Positions 1-8,231 of a stretch of 64,000 nucleotides of DNA are shown here, piece after piece. The stretch is from NCBI RefSeq assembly GCF_040459645.1, contig NZ_JARVHQ010000001.1, positions 930,001 through 994,000 of the forward strand. The letters are read 5' to 3'. Made by a program: the position numbers and the translations under genes. Below the pieces are notes generated by a model. It worked only from the letters and a program-made list of their open reading frames with translations. It was not told where the DNA came from and did not search any database. Origin of the DNA: Bacillus cereus group sp. RP43. GTDB lineage: Bacteria > Bacillota > Bacilli > Bacillales > Bacillaceae_G. Position 1 is the stretch's first letter. The number at the start of each line of letters is the position of its first letter.

Positions 1-446
1 TTGTATTGTTTGTTGCATCTCTCTTTGGGATTGTATCTAGTTTTATTACCGGAAAGATTGTTCCTTCGTTTGGGAATGTGAGAATGATTAATGTAGCGTC
101 TGTAGTTATGATTGTTGGCTTTTTACTTTTAGGGCTTATTCCGAATGGGAACTTTATTGTTATTTTAGTGGCGGTTATTTTAACATTTATGAGTTATTCG
201 GCAATTCAAGTATCATTAAATACACTTATACCAAAAACGTTAAATTCTGCGAAAGTTGGAGTTGGTCTTGGATTGTACAACTTAATCAACTTTTTCGGGA
301 TGGCGTTTGGGCCCGCTGTAGCGAGCAAAATTATGGAGGCTACAAATAGTTATCGTTTAAATTTTATGTTAATTGTAGTTTTAATTTTAGCCCATTTTGT
401 CTTATTAATAGGGATGTCTTCTGTTCAGAAAAAGATGGTGCGATGA
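1..446 (+). CDS. MFS transporter, C-terminal part (cut by window edge)
   Basis: The reading frame is open from the window edge, so this is the 3' end of a longer gene. The 146 visible residues are very hydrophobic and form about four membrane helices. Loop motifs are of drug/sugar-efflux MFS type: a glycine-rich helix with GVGLGLYNLINFFG, then GPAVASKI. The protein ends with a short basic tail. It is probably a drug-efflux permease of the plasma membrane, but the substrate cannot be read from this half. A hairpin terminator follows. B. subtilis has a MarR gene (ysmB) just upstream of racE, so this neighbour differs. Confidence 0.75.
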   Translation, partial: VLFVASLFGIVSSFITGKIVPSFGNVRMINVASVVMIVGFLLLGLIPNGNFIVILVAVILTFMSYSAIQVSLNTLIPKTLNSAKVGVGLGLYNLINFFGMAFGPAVASKIMEATNSYRLNFMLIVVLILAHFVLLIGMSSVQKKMVR

Positions 447-468
447 ATATGTGCTTTATCATAGAAGA

Positions 469-502
469 AACCGACTTTCATATAGAAGGTCGGTTATTTT
501 TC
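469..502 (+). terminator. Terminator after the MFS gene
   Basis: A stem of AACCGAC with GTCGGTT, extended by TTC/GAA around a short AT loop, is followed by ATTTTTCT. It lies 20 bases after the MFS stop codon. Confidence 0.7.
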
Positions 503-585
503 TGTCTTGCAAATTATGAAAAAAAGGAGCAAAATAAAAAAGGTCCTGATCTATACAGGTACAAATGAAAAATTTTATACAGGGG

Positions 586-611
586 CACTTTAAGTTAGCG
601 AACTTAAAGTG
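586..611 (+). promoter_or_regulatory. Perfect palindrome upstream of the glutamate racemase gene
   Basis: Eleven bases, CACTTTAAGTT, are followed by AGCG and then the exact reverse complement AACTTAAAGTG. A TATAAT-like -10 (619-624) follows directly, and a weak TTAGCG -35 would sit inside the dyad. There is no T-run, so it is more likely an operator, possibly for a MarR-type repressor given that ysmB occupies this position in B. subtilis. The regulator is inference. Confidence 0.5.
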
Positions 612-669
612 TGTAAAATATAATGATAAACATAAAATAAGATGATGAATGAGAAAACGGGTGATTAAG

Positions 670-1473
670 TTGAATAGAGCGATCGGTGTTATTGATTCAG
701 GAGTGGGCGGTTTAACAGTAGCGAAGGAATTAATTCGTCAGTTGCCGAAAGAGCGTATTATATATTTAGGAGATACAGCACGTTGCCCTTATGGCCCGCG
801 TTCTCGTGAAGAAGTGCGTCAATTTACGTGGGAAATGACGGAGCATTTATTAGATTTAAATATCAAAATGTTAGTTATTGCGTGTAATACAGCAACTGCG
901 GTTGTGTTGGAAGAAATGCAGAAACAGTTGCCAATTCCAGTAGTTGGAGTTATTCATCCAGGATCACGTACAGCTTTAAAAGTGACAAATACGTACCATG
1001 TTGGGATTATTGGAACGATTGGAACAGTAAAAAGTGGTGCCTATGAAGAGGCGCTAAAGTCTATTAATAACCGTGTTATGGTAGAAAGCTTAGCGTGTCC
1101 ACCTTTCGTTGAGCTTGTAGAGAGTGGGAATTTCGAAAGTGAAATGGCGTATGAAGTTGTAAGAGAAACATTGCAACCGTTGAAAAGTACTGACATTGAT
1201 ACACTTATTTTAGGATGTACACATTATCCGATTTTAGGTCCTGTTATTAAAATGGTAATGGGAGATCAAGTACAATTAATTAGTTCGGGTGATGAAACAG
1301 CGCGTGAGGTAAGCACGATTTTATACCATAGTAAGATGTTAAATGAGGGAGAAGAACAAAGTGATCACCTCTTCTTAACGACTGGTAAAATAGGTCTGTT
1401 TAAAGAAATTGCATCAAAGTGGTTCGGCCAGCCGATTGAAAACGTGAAGCATATTAATTTAGAAACAGAATAG
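670..1473 (+). CDS. racE: Glutamate racemase
   Basis: It interconverts L- and D-glutamate in the cytoplasm to supply D-Glu for peptidoglycan, and in Bacillus also for poly-gamma-D-glutamate. The two catalytic cysteines are visible in the motifs IACNTAT and LGCTHYP. The N-terminus [13 protein letters not shown] is the substrate-loop signature. The TTG start at 670 was chosen because GGGTGAT precedes it at good spacing, giving 267 residues starting MNRAIGV. GTG at 661 and ATG at 649 are in-frame alternatives with poorer ribosome sites. It lies upstream of gerM and rph as in B. subtilis, but is separated from gerM by its own terminator. The B. cereus group usually carries a second racemase elsewhere. 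Confidence 0.93.
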   Translation: MNRAIGVIDSGVGGLTVAKELIRQLPKERIIYLGDTARCPYGPRSREEVRQFTWEMTEHLLDLNIKMLVIACNTATAVVLEEMQKQLPIPVVGVIHPGSRTALKVTNTYHVGIIGTIGTVKSGAYEEALKSINNRVMVESLACPPFVELVESGNFESEMAYEVVRETLQPLKSTDIDTLILGCTHYPILGPVIKMVMGDQVQLISSGDETAREVSTILYHSKMLNEGEEQSDHLFLTTGKIGLFKEIASKWFGQPIENVKHINLETE

Positions 1474-1492
1474 TAGTAGATTCATATAAGAG

Positions 1493-1518
1493 AACCCCTG
1501 AGAAATCAGGGGTTTTTT
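1493..1518 (+). terminator. Terminator after racE
   Basis: A perfect 9-bp stem (AACCCCTGA, GAAA loop, TCAGGGGTT) is followed by a T-run. Confidence 0.85.
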
Positions 1519-1603
1519 CTGTATAAGTAGCCATAGCTTGTTCTAAAACATGAAACAGCTCGTATACATAATAGTACAAACTTAGATTCTAGGGGGGAAT
1601 GGC

Positions 1604-2653
1604 ATGCCTAAATCCACTTTTAAATGGGTTGTTGGTGCTACTGTGAGTGTGATTTTATTATCAGGGTGTGGCTTATTAAATCAAGAGAAAGCGACAGAAC
1701 AAATTGATCCACCGAAAAAAGTTACGTATACAGAAGGTGAAAAGAAAGAAACCGCTAAAAAAGATAAACAAGGGCAAACAGTAAATAGAGAGTTATACCT
1801 CGTTGATAAAAATGGATATGTCGTACCGCAAACTATTGCAATGCCTACTCCGAAAGCGAATGAAGTTGTACAGCAAACGTTAGAGTATCTTGTGAAAGAT
1901 GGACCAGTCACAAATTTATTGCCAAATGGATTTCGAGCAGTCCTTCCAGCGAATACGACGATGACCTTGAATTTGAAAAAGGGCGGGACAGCAGTAATTG
2001 ATTTCTCTAAAGAAATGAAAAATTATTCAAAAGAAGAAGAGCGTCAAATTGTTGAATCAGTAGCGTGGACTTTGACTCAATTTACAGAAATAAAACAAGT
2101 GCAGTTCCAAATAAATGGTGAAAAGTTAGCGAAGATGCCTGTTGCGGGTACACCGATTGGTGAAGGTGTAAGTCGTGCGAATGGAATTAATTTTGATGAT
2201 GAACAAGTAGCGGATGTAACGCATACAAAACCGGTTACACTTTACTTTATGGCGCAAAATAATAATAAGCAGCAATATTACGTACCGGTAACACGGCGCG
2301 TTGCAGAAGGAAAAGAAAATGATTACGCGACAATTGTGGATGAGCTTGTAAAAGGTCCGATTCAAGGATCGCTACTAAATGATTTTAATCCAGGAGCTAA
2401 GCTTATTACGAATCCGAAAGTACAGGACGGAAATATTACATTAAACTTTAATGAAAATATATTTGTGAACCCAGACAAAAATATGATTTCAAATTATGTG
2501 TTGAAATCGTTAGTCTTATCTTTAACGGAAAAACAAGGTGTGAAAAATGTTTCTATTGAAGTGAATGGGAAAGCAAATCTTATGGATGAGAAAGGTGAAA
2601 AGTTAACAAAACCTGTTGATCGTCCACAAAACGTGAATACAGGTAGTTTTTAA
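1604..2653 (+). CDS. gerM: Germination/sporulation lipoprotein GerM
   Basis: This is a 349-residue exported lipoprotein. A hydrophobic signal ends in the lipobox LLSGC, so cysteine would be acylated at about residue 22. A charged linker rich in K and E follows, then two copies of the GerMN domain (about residues 75-190 and 205-330). Each copy begins with a strand like LYLVDKNG or LYFMAQNN and contains a [12 protein letters not shown] helix. GerM is made in the mother cell under sigma-E in B. subtilis and is needed for normal spore formation and germination. The ATG is preceded by AGGGGGGAA. It is followed by a terminator and then rph. Confidence 0.92.
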   Translation: MPKSTFKWVVGATVSVILLSGCGLLNQEKATEQIDPPKKVTYTEGEKKETAKKDKQGQTVNRELYLVDKNGYVVPQTIAMPTPKANEVVQQTLEYLVKDGPVTNLLPNGFRAVLPANTTMTLNLKKGGTAVIDFSKEMKNYSKEEERQIVESVAWTLTQFTEIKQVQFQINGEKLAKMPVAGTPIGEGVSRANGINFDDEQVADVTHTKPVTLYFMAQNNNKQQYYVPVTRRVAEGKENDYATIVDELVKGPIQGSLLNDFNPGAKLITNPKVQDGNITLNFNENIFVNPDKNMISNYVLKSLVLSLTEKQGVKNVSIEVNGKANLMDEKGEKLTKPVDRPQNVNTGSF

Positions 2654-2680
2654 TCGCGAATAATTTGATATACTTATGTA

Positions 2681-2716
2681 AGAAAGGGGAATTGCTTTTT
2701 GAGTTCCCCTTCTTTT
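2681..2716 (+). terminator. Terminator between gerM and rph
   Basis: AGAAAGGGGAA pairs with TTCCCCTTCTTTT across a 12-base loop. The 3' arm runs into the T-tract. Confidence 0.75.
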
Positions 2717-2784
2717 ATTGTTATACATATCGTACATTTAAATTTGGCTATACTAATAAGAGTAGTTATGAGGGGGTTATTTTT

Positions 2785-3522
2785 ATGCGAGTAGATGGTA
2801 GAGGAAAAGCAGAGCTACGCCATATACATATTCATACAAATTATTTAAAACATCCAGAGGGATCGGTACTAATTGAAGTTGGGGATACAAAGGTAATTTG
2901 TTCAGCGACAATTGAAGAGCGTGTACCGCCGTTTATGCGCGGAGAAGGAAAAGGATGGGTAACAGCAGAATACTCAATGATTCCACGTGCGACAGAGCAA
3001 CGTACAATCAGGGAGTCAAGTAAAGGGAAAGTAACAGGGCGCACAATGGAAATCCAGCGTTTAATTGGACGAGCATTACGTGCGGTTGTTGATTTAGAAG
3101 CGCTTGGCGAAAGAACGGTTTGGATTGACTGTGATGTAATTCAAGCGGATGGCGGAACGAGAACAGCTTCAATTACAGGTGCTTATGTAGCGATGGTATT
3201 AGCTTTTGAAAAATTATTGCAAGCAGACAAAGTATCTAAAATTCCGGTGAAAGATTATTTAGCGGCAACGTCAGTAGGTATTGTTGAAGAACAAGGTGTC
3301 GTTTTAGATTTAAATTATGCTGAAGATTCTAAAGCAGACGTTGATATGAACGTTATTATGACTGGAAAAGGTCAGTTTGTTGAAGTACAAGGAACTGGAG
3401 AAGAAGCGACGTTTAGCAGAGCTGAATTAAATGAACTGCTTGATGCTGCTGAACAAGGCATTTTCCAACTTGTTGAAAAGCAAAAAGAAGCATTAGGTGA
3501 CATCGTATCTCATATAGAGTAG
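2785..3522 (+). CDS. rph: Ribonuclease PH
   Basis: This phosphate-dependent 3'-5' exoribonuclease trims tRNA 3' extensions. The sequence carries the RNase PH fold with [12 protein letters not shown] at the start, [19 protein letters not shown] (phosphate/RNA binding) and [18 protein letters not shown]. The ATG at 2785, preceded by GAGGGGG, gives 245 residues, the normal family length. A longer open frame upstream encodes unrelated residues through the preceding terminator and was rejected. It is 11 bases from the next gene and probably co-transcribed with the dITPase and ysnB genes. Confidence 0.97.
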   Translation: MRVDGRGKAELRHIHIHTNYLKHPEGSVLIEVGDTKVICSATIEERVPPFMRGEGKGWVTAEYSMIPRATEQRTIRESSKGKVTGRTMEIQRLIGRALRAVVDLEALGERTVWIDCDVIQADGGTRTASITGAYVAMVLAFEKLLQADKVSKIPVKDYLAATSVGIVEEQGVVLDLNYAEDSKADVDMNVIMTGKGQFVEVQGTGEEATFSRAELNELLDAAEQGIFQLVEKQKEALGDIVSHIE

Positions 3523-3533
3523 AGGTGGAAAAT

Positions 3534-4142
3534 ATGAAGCAAGTTGTTGTAGCGACGAAAAATCTTGGGAAAGTACGTGAGTTTGCTGATTTGTTTGAGA
3601 GATTTGACTTAGAAGTGAAATCTTTACACGATTTTCCTCATATTGAAGAAGTCGAAGAAACTGGTGAAACATTTGAAGAAAACGCAATTTTAAAAGCGGA
3701 CAGTCTTAGTAGACAGTTGAATTCCATCGTAATTGCGGATGACTCTGGTCTTATTGTAGATGCCTTAAACGGGAAACCAGGTGTATATTCAGCTCGTTTT
3801 GCTGGAGAGCCGAAAGATGATCAGGCGAATATAGATAAAGTGTTACAAGAGTTAACTGACATCAATTTAGAAAAACGTACAGCTCGTTTTTACTGTGCGT
3901 TAGCAGTTGCTTTTCCTGAAGTGGATAAAGAGCCGGTTATTGTAAACGGAACGTGCGAAGGGAAAATTCTAGAACAGCGCCGCGGGGAAAATGGTTTCGG
4001 ATACGATCCGATTTTTTATGTAGAAGAATATAAAAAAGCGATGGCTGAGCTAAGTTCGGATGAGAAAAACGCAATTAGTCACCGCGGACGCGCTCTTCGT
4101 AAATTAGAAGAAAAAATCCCAGAATGGTTTTTAGAAGAATAA
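3534..4142 (+). CDS. rdgB: XTP/dITP diphosphatase (Ham1/RdgB family)
   Basis: It hydrolyses non-canonical purine triphosphates (dITP, XTP) to monophosphates, keeping them out of DNA and RNA. The 202-residue protein has the family signatures [13 protein letters not shown] at the start, ADDSGL near residue 69, GFGYDPIF, and [11 protein letters not shown] near the end. The ATG at 3534 follows AGGTGG at good spacing; an in-frame GTG three codons earlier is less likely. It matches ysnA of B. subtilis in position, between rph and ysnB. Confidence 0.95.
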   Translation: MKQVVVATKNLGKVREFADLFERFDLEVKSLHDFPHIEEVEETGETFEENAILKADSLSRQLNSIVIADDSGLIVDALNGKPGVYSARFAGEPKDDQANIDKVLQELTDINLEKRTARFYCALAVAFPEVDKEPVIVNGTCEGKILEQRRGENGFGYDPIFYVEEYKKAMAELSSDEKNAISHRGRALRKLEEKIPEWFLEE

Positions 4143-4155
4143 GGGAGAGAGATTG

Positions 4156-4659
4156 ATGAAAGCTTTAATCGTAAGCGATAGTCATAGCTCTGTGAAGGAA
4201 TTACAGCAGTTAAAAGAGAAGTACGAAGAGAAAGTAGATGTCATGATTCATTGTGGTGATTCAGAGTTAACGTCTGCTCACGAAGAGCTGCAAGGTTTCC
4301 ATGTTGTAAAAGGGAATTGTGATTATGCTAACTTTCAAGGTGAAATTGTAACTGATGTAGATGGAATTCGTTTCTTAGTTGTACACGGTCATCGTCATAA
4401 TGTAAAAATGACGTTACAAACGTTAGCGTATCATGCAGAAGAAGTAGGAGCGCAAGTAGCATGCTTTGGACATTCTCATGTATTAGGGGCAGAATTAATT
4501 GATGGGATTTTATTTATTAATCCAGGAAGTATTTTGCTCCCACGCTCTCGTGTGGAAAAAACTTTCGCTTTATTAGAAATGGATGAAAATCATATAGAAG
4601 TTCGTTTTGAAACATTAGACGGACAGCTGGTGGAACAAGCAATTTTTAAAAGAGGATAA
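4156..4659 (+). CDS. ysnB: YfcE/YsnB-type metallophosphoesterase
   Basis: This is a small calcineurin-like phosphoesterase of 167 residues, cytoplasmic by sequence. The metal-binding set is complete: D-x-H in SDSHSS, GD in CGDSE, GNCD, GHRH and GHSH, plus FINPGS. The natural substrate is not known; the family hydrolyses phosphodiesters in vitro. The ATG at 4156 follows AAGGGAGAG. It is the last gene of the rph-rdgB-ysnB run and ends in a strong terminator. Confidence 0.92.
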   Translation: MKALIVSDSHSSVKELQQLKEKYEEKVDVMIHCGDSELTSAHEELQGFHVVKGNCDYANFQGEIVTDVDGIRFLVVHGHRHNVKMTLQTLAYHAEEVGAQVACFGHSHVLGAELIDGILFINPGSILLPRSRVEKTFALLEMDENHIEVRFETLDGQLVEQAIFKRG

Positions 4660-4677
4660 GGAAAATTATCCTCTTTT
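4648..4677 (+). terminator. Terminator after ysnB
   Basis: AAAAGAGGATAA and TTATCCTCTTTT form a perfect 12-bp stem that overlaps the stop codon of ysnB and ends in T's. Confidence 0.85.
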
Positions 4678-4767
4678 AAAAAAGTGTTGACTTTATAAGT
4701 AGTTATGAATATAATAAATATTGTCGATAGGGCAACAGCGCTAACGAAGAAAAATAAAATAACATAT

Positions 4768-4841
4768 GCGGGTGTAGTTTAGTGGTAAAACAAGAGCCTT
4801 CCAAGCTCTGGTCGAGAGTTCGATTCTCTTCACCCGCTCCA
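4768..4841 (+). tRNA. tRNA-Gly (anticodon TCC)
   Basis: The acceptor arms GCGGGTG and CACCCGC pair perfectly. The anticodon loop CTTCCAA sits on an AGAGC/GCTCT stem, giving TCC, which reads GGA/GGG. The T-loop is TTCGATT. The CCA end is encoded (4839-4841). It is followed one base later by the arginine tRNA. Confidence 0.95.
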
Positions 4842-4842
4842 T

Positions 4843-4958
<116 letters not shown>

Positions 4959-5085
4959 TGTCTAAAAATTGATGTATGTGCAAGAGGTGTGAAAATACTA
5001 CAATGGAATATATGATAATGAGTATATAAAGTAGATTAAAGTACATTAAAAACAGAGCACCGTTTATGCGCCCTGTTCCTCTTAT

Positions 5086-5442
5086 TTAACTTAAAGAATC
5101 AATAGGTTTATGGTGGAACTCAAATCCATATCCAGATTCTCCTAATTGTTCACTTACAATGTTATAAAACTTTTTCCCATAAAAACTAAGTTCATTCTGC
5201 GAATACACTTGTATAATGAATTGTGTTCTTCCTATTGTACTTGGAACTTTTTCATGGATTTCATCACTTTCAATGAATCCTAAATATGTATTGATTTTGT
5301 CTTGTAGAAGTAAAATGTGCTCATCGTCAAGTTCTTCGCTTTTATTCCACTCTAAAGCATCAAAGATTGTTAAGTACACATTATCTTTATTATCCTCGTC
5401 TATTAAAACTAAATCGACTTGATCCGTATCGTGTAATGCCAT
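5086..5442 (-). CDS. Probable immunity protein (DUF6572-like), 118 aa
   Basis: This small acidic soluble protein (HDTDQVDLVLIDEDN at the start, ILLLQDKINTYLGFIES in the middle) resembles, from memory, the DUF6572 family found next to polymorphic toxins. It lies 12 bases downstream of the toxin C-terminal reading frame on the same strand, the standard toxin-then-immunity order. It starts ATG with GGAGG (AAGGAGGCTTT) just upstream. The frame is full length with no stops, in contrast to the broken toxin. A neutralising role is inferred from position; binding partner and mechanism are not visible. Confidence 0.7.
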   Translation of the reverse strand: MALHDTDQVDLVLIDEDNKDNVYLTIFDALEWNKSEELDDEHILLLQDKINTYLGFIESDEIHEKVPSTIGRTQFIIQVYSQNELSFYGKKFYNIVSEQLGESGYGFEFHHKPIDSLS

Positions 5443-5454
5443 ATAAAAGCCTCC

Positions 5455-6081
5455 TTATTCTTCTTTTCTTATTACATTTATTTTCGTTGGTGGAATCTCT
5501 TCTAAATGTTCAAATGGTGGTTTGTTCCTACTTTTAACAATTGCACCTGATTCCGCAATTTCGGGGAAGGCTTTTTTCTGATTTTTAGTAAGGGGTGCAG
5601 TAGGTGACGATTTTAACTCCACTAAGTCAATCTTACCATTTGCGTCCTTGCCTCCTATATCTATACGAGTGCGTACGCCCGATTTTGTTTGTACGGTTAT
5701 TTGTTCATTCAATTCAGATTTAGGTTTTTATTGTTTTATAACCTCGAAGATTTTTGTTTCGTATTCTTTACCTGCTAAGCTATTAGCTTTTAAAGTTTTC
5801 CGTTGTTTTTCTAGTATGGCTGCTGCATCTATTGCATTGGAAACTTTTTTGGCGCCTTTGACTACTTTTATTCCCTTACCAACAGGAGTAAGACCCGCAA
5901 AAACCATGACACCAGCACCAGTGCGTTCCCACCGTGAAAGTTTTTCGCCAGTGTCGGGGTCAATACCTTCTATAACGCGTCGTACATCATATTCACCCGA
6001 TAACTCGCCCGCTAGGTCTCTAGTAACTTTCTCTAAGGATATGATATCCCCTATAATGCTATCTACGAATGCAGCGCATAC
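5455..6081 (-). pseudogene. Polymorphic-toxin C-terminal fragment, interrupted by a stop
   Basis: Reading the minus strand from 6081, a frame without a start codon encodes a pre-toxin TG-type segment (DPDTGEKLSRWERTGAG, then GLTPVGKGIKVVKG). It runs to an in-frame TAA at 5730-5728 and continues in the same frame as LNEQITVQTKSGVRTRIDI, GKIDLVELKSS, PLTKNQKKAFPEI, ending at 5455. The D...ExK pattern suggests a PD-(D/E)XK nuclease toxin tip. The N-terminal delivery region (LXG, RHS or similar) is absent. The TAA differs from the sense codon CAA by one base. A TTG at 5712 could restart only the 85-residue tip. I infer an inactive, displaced toxin cassette. Confidence 0.75.
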
Positions 6082-6300
6082 TTAGCAATCGTTTATAACG
6101 ATACAAACAAAATGCAGCAGCAAGGGATCGCATCGTTTAGCGTAACTGGCGTCGGCTCATTCACATTCAAAGAAAATAACGTTTCTAGTGTGATTGGGCA
6201 GCCGTTATCGGAACTTATCCCCGACAGTGTGTTACAATTAAACGAAGCGGAAAGCGAGGATCTCCAATTGACTGGACGTGTGATTAGTTGGACAGTTTAA
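6079..6300 (+). pseudogene. Unidentified phage-like fragment
   Basis: This open stretch on the plus strand (AYLAIVYNDTNKMQQQG, then SVTGVGSFTF and ESEDLQLTGRVISW) lacks a ribosome site at its in-frame ATG (6112). It begins next to the point where the antisense toxin frame ends, so it looks like the 3' end of a larger gene cut at a junction. The composition is like a small structural protein, but I do not recognise the family. Codon usage is less AT-biased than the flanking core genes. Confidence 0.4.
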
Positions 6301-6332
6301 GAAGGTTGTATAAAAAGGGAGATGGCGCAAAG

Positions 6333-6533
6333 ATGGCGAAATCAAAAGAGAATGATTTAACGGAGAAATTGGCAGAAGGTCACCGGAAATATGGTGACGG
6401 CAACTTTACAGTACAGAACATCGGTGATGAAACTAACCCGAATTGGGCTGTCGTAAAAAATGTGAGAAAGGGATCGGCAGGCATTCGCGAAGAGGAAGAT
6501 ATATTAAGACTGCGATCAAAATATATAAAATAG
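6333..6533 (+). CDS. Hypothetical 66-aa protein in the island
   Basis: The ATG at 6333 lies about 11 bases after AAAAAGGGAG. The product is a small charged protein (MAKSKENDLTEKLAEGHRKY, then NFTVQNIGDETNPNW and a basic C-terminus). It has no membrane segment or signal. It follows the phage-like fragment by 32 bases and could be a phage accessory protein, but no family is recognised. Confidence 0.5.
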   Translation: MAKSKENDLTEKLAEGHRKYGDGNFTVQNIGDETNPNWAVVKNVRKGSAGIREEEDILRLRSKYIK

Positions 6534-6774
6534 TGCGGAAAGGTACGCCGAGATTCGCATTTTAAGACGATTATTTTTTATTCCGTGGATAAGGGGGATT
6601 CATCTAAATGCGTCAGAATTTTCGGTAGGGAATCGATAGAACAAAAAGGCATTCAACATTGATGTAGAACTACTATATAGCGTATAATAGTAAAACAAAA
6701 ACGGTCAGTTGACCGCTCAAATGAACGTTCAGCAAACGATGAAAGAATCGTTTATATATCGTAGGTAATTGACG
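6534..6774. other. Non-coding part of the island
   Basis: No credible gene is visible. There is a short dyad (GGTCAGTTGACC, around 6701-6712) and otherwise unremarkable sequence up to the right repeat. Confidence 0.4.
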
Positions 6775-6845
6775 GGTCGGGAGTTCGAATCTCTCCTGGG
6801 ACGCTAAGAAAACCTTGTTATCTTTTGATAACAAGGTTTTTTGTT
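6775..6845 (+). repeat. Right att-like direct repeat (partial tRNA-Arg plus terminator)
   Basis: This second copy of the tRNA-Arg T-arm, acceptor 3' strand and terminator has no D-arm or anticodon arm upstream, so it is not a tRNA gene. It matches 4888-4958 throughout. Confidence 0.85.
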
Positions 6846-6853
6846 GTTTTAAA

Positions 6854-7468
6854 TTAGTTATTAATAAATTTTTCAAAGACAAAACCGTAATCTTTCACGT
6901 TATATTGCTTTTTCGTATCAACGAGCCAGTTAAAGGCGATATCGTTCATTTCTTTAAACTGTTCTGCTAAATTTACTTGTGCATTTGAAATACGGCTGAA
7001 AGCGTTAGATGCCATATCTAAACTTTTATGTGCATACTGCAATGTAATGTCGTTGTCGTATGAAATTTCTTCGATTTTAAGAAGAGCCTTATATAAATCT
7101 TTTAATTCTTCAATATGTTTTTTATGAACATCAATTGAGTAATGCTCATCTCCCATTTGAAATTTAATTTCTACATCTAAATCAATCGTTCCTGCAGTTT
7201 CGAGTGCTACGTTTTTAATTTGATATTTACTATAGCTAAAGCGGCGTAATGTACGTTTTTTGCTTGTGGCACTTGTACCATCTAGATGAATTAATCCTTT
7301 GTTTGTGAAACAATATTCATCCGATTTTGATTTAATAAGAAAGTAAATTTTCTCCCCATCTTCATGCATCACGTAATCATCAGCATCAACCTTATCATAA
7401 TCTTTTGGTGTAATGACAGAACCTACATCGCTTAAACCTAAAACATCAGCAGCCATTTTTTTGAACAT
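6854..7468 (-). CDS. PH-domain protein, YvbH-like
   Basis: This is a 204-residue soluble protein. The first 120 residues look like a bacterial pleckstrin-homology domain (KIYFLIKSKSDEYCFTNKGLIH, then KRTLRRFSYSKYQIKNV). The rest is helical (EELKDLYKALLKIEEIS, NAQVNLAEQFKEMNDIAFNW), matching the YvbH oligomerisation region as I remember it. Function is unknown in the family. The ATG has AAGGGGGATTAT upstream. It sits just outside the right island repeat and is transcribed toward it, so the repeated tRNA terminator, which is symmetric with A/T tracts, may serve as its terminator. Confidence 0.75.
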   Translation of the reverse strand: MFKKMAADVLGLSDVGSVITPKDYDKVDADDYVMHEDGEKIYFLIKSKSDEYCFTNKGLIHLDGTSATSKKRTLRRFSYSKYQIKNVALETAGTIDLDVEIKFQMGDEHYSIDVHKKHIEELKDLYKALLKIEEISYDNDITLQYAHKSLDMASNAFSRISNAQVNLAEQFKEMNDIAFNWLVDTKKQYNVKDYGFVFEKFINN

Positions 7469-7639
7469 ATATAATCCCCCTTATAAATTAAATTCTTAAT
7501 TGTACAAAAATATAATATCATGATTTGAAGTCTTTTTTTGAAATCTTACAATTCTGTAAGGTAAGTGTAAGGAAGTTCGATGGTAACAAATTACTAATCC
7601 TCTATAATGAAGATAACAACGATAAATGAGGAGGAAGAG

Positions 7640-7744
7640 ATGATGAAAGGATTAATCGTAACGGGTTTAACAGTAGCTTTTGGGTTTGTGGCGTATGAAA
7701 AGTTAACATATGTAATTGATGTTGTAAAACATTTAGTAGCGTAG
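7640..7744 (+). CDS. Small 34-aa hypothetical protein
   Basis: ATGATG follows GAGGAGGAAGAG, an excellent ribosome site. The frame MMKGLIVTGLTVAFGF continues to VVKHLVA and a TAG stop. The N-terminal half is hydrophobic enough for one membrane segment. No family is recognised. The strong Shine-Dalgarno is the main evidence that it is real; it lies 39 bases before another small membrane-protein gene. Confidence 0.55.
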   Translation: MMKGLIVTGLTVAFGFVAYEKLTYVIDVVKHLVA

Positions 7745-7783
7745 AAAAAACTGCGATGAGAGGGAAAGGGAATGAGTGAATGA

Positions 7784-8032
7784 ATGGAATGGTTATTTGG
7801 AATTATAGGTACTTGTAGTGTAGTGTTATTGTTCTTTGTCCCGAGTGGTATACTTAGTTCGACAACAAGTTTGTTCTTTTTAAGTTTGTTTGCTTGTACG
7901 ATGCTTATTATTATGTTTTTAATGAAGCGAAGTAAACCGATCTTCTATTTTAGCATGATTGTTATGGCAATTATTGTTCTCCAAATTATTACCCTTGTTA
8001 TATACCCCACAATTATAAAAGCTTTCCATTAA
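7784..8032 (+). CDS. Small membrane protein, 82 aa
   Basis: Two to three hydrophobic helices (LFGIIGTCSVVLLFFV, SLFFLSLFACTMLIIMF, FYFSMIVMAIIVLQI) separated by a short KRSK loop make this an integral membrane protein of unknown role. A TGA lies directly before the ATG in frame, so the start cannot be earlier; GAGAGGGAAAGGG lies upstream. A GC-containing hairpin with TTTTTG follows the stop. Confidence 0.65.
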   Translation: MEWLFGIIGTCSVVLLFFVPSGILSSTTSLFFLSLFACTMLIIMFLMKRSKPIFYFSMIVMAIIVLQIITLVIYPTIIKAFH

Positions 8033-8039
8033 TGATGAA

Positions 8040-8072
8040 TCCTCTGCGTCTGTTGCTGAGGGTTTTTGTTTG
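8040..8072 (+). terminator. Weak terminator after the 82-aa gene
   Basis: CCTCTGC and GCTGAGG form an imperfect stem (one mismatch), followed by GTTTTTG. Confidence 0.4.
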
Positions 8073-8231
8073 TGAAAAATGAATTTCATTTAAAAGTTTG
8101 TTGCTTTTTTCGTTATAAAAATAGAATATTCCTATATTTCAAATAAATAATTTTGGAATGTTGTGTTCTCATTAAGCATTTGATATATTTACTTTGAAGA
8201 TCATTAAAATCTAGAAAAAAGAGGCGGACGT

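Larger units (their letters stand above)
4959..6845. mobile_element. 1.9-kb relic genomic island in tRNA-Arg
   Basis: The segment lies between the two 71-bp repeats, counting one repeat copy. It contains a minus-strand toxin fragment plus immunity gene and two plus-strand short genes or fragments of phage-like character. No integrase, replication or structural gene is intact, so it cannot move by itself now. The content is read directly; excision loss or repeated partial replacement is inference. Confidence 0.75.

Noticed and set aside
2665..2784. 40-residue N-terminal extension of RNase PH
   Set aside because: It reads through the gerM terminator, and the ATG at 2785 has GAGGGGG upstream and the family start MRVDGRG.
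5648..6085. Plus-strand 145-residue open frame over the toxin region
   Set aside because: It is antisense to a frame with clear pre-toxin and nuclease-like motifs, has no ribosome site and shows no domain signature.
6775..6848. Second tRNA-Arg gene
   Set aside because: Only the T-arm, acceptor 3' strand and terminator are present; D-arm and anticodon arm are missing, so it is an att duplicate.
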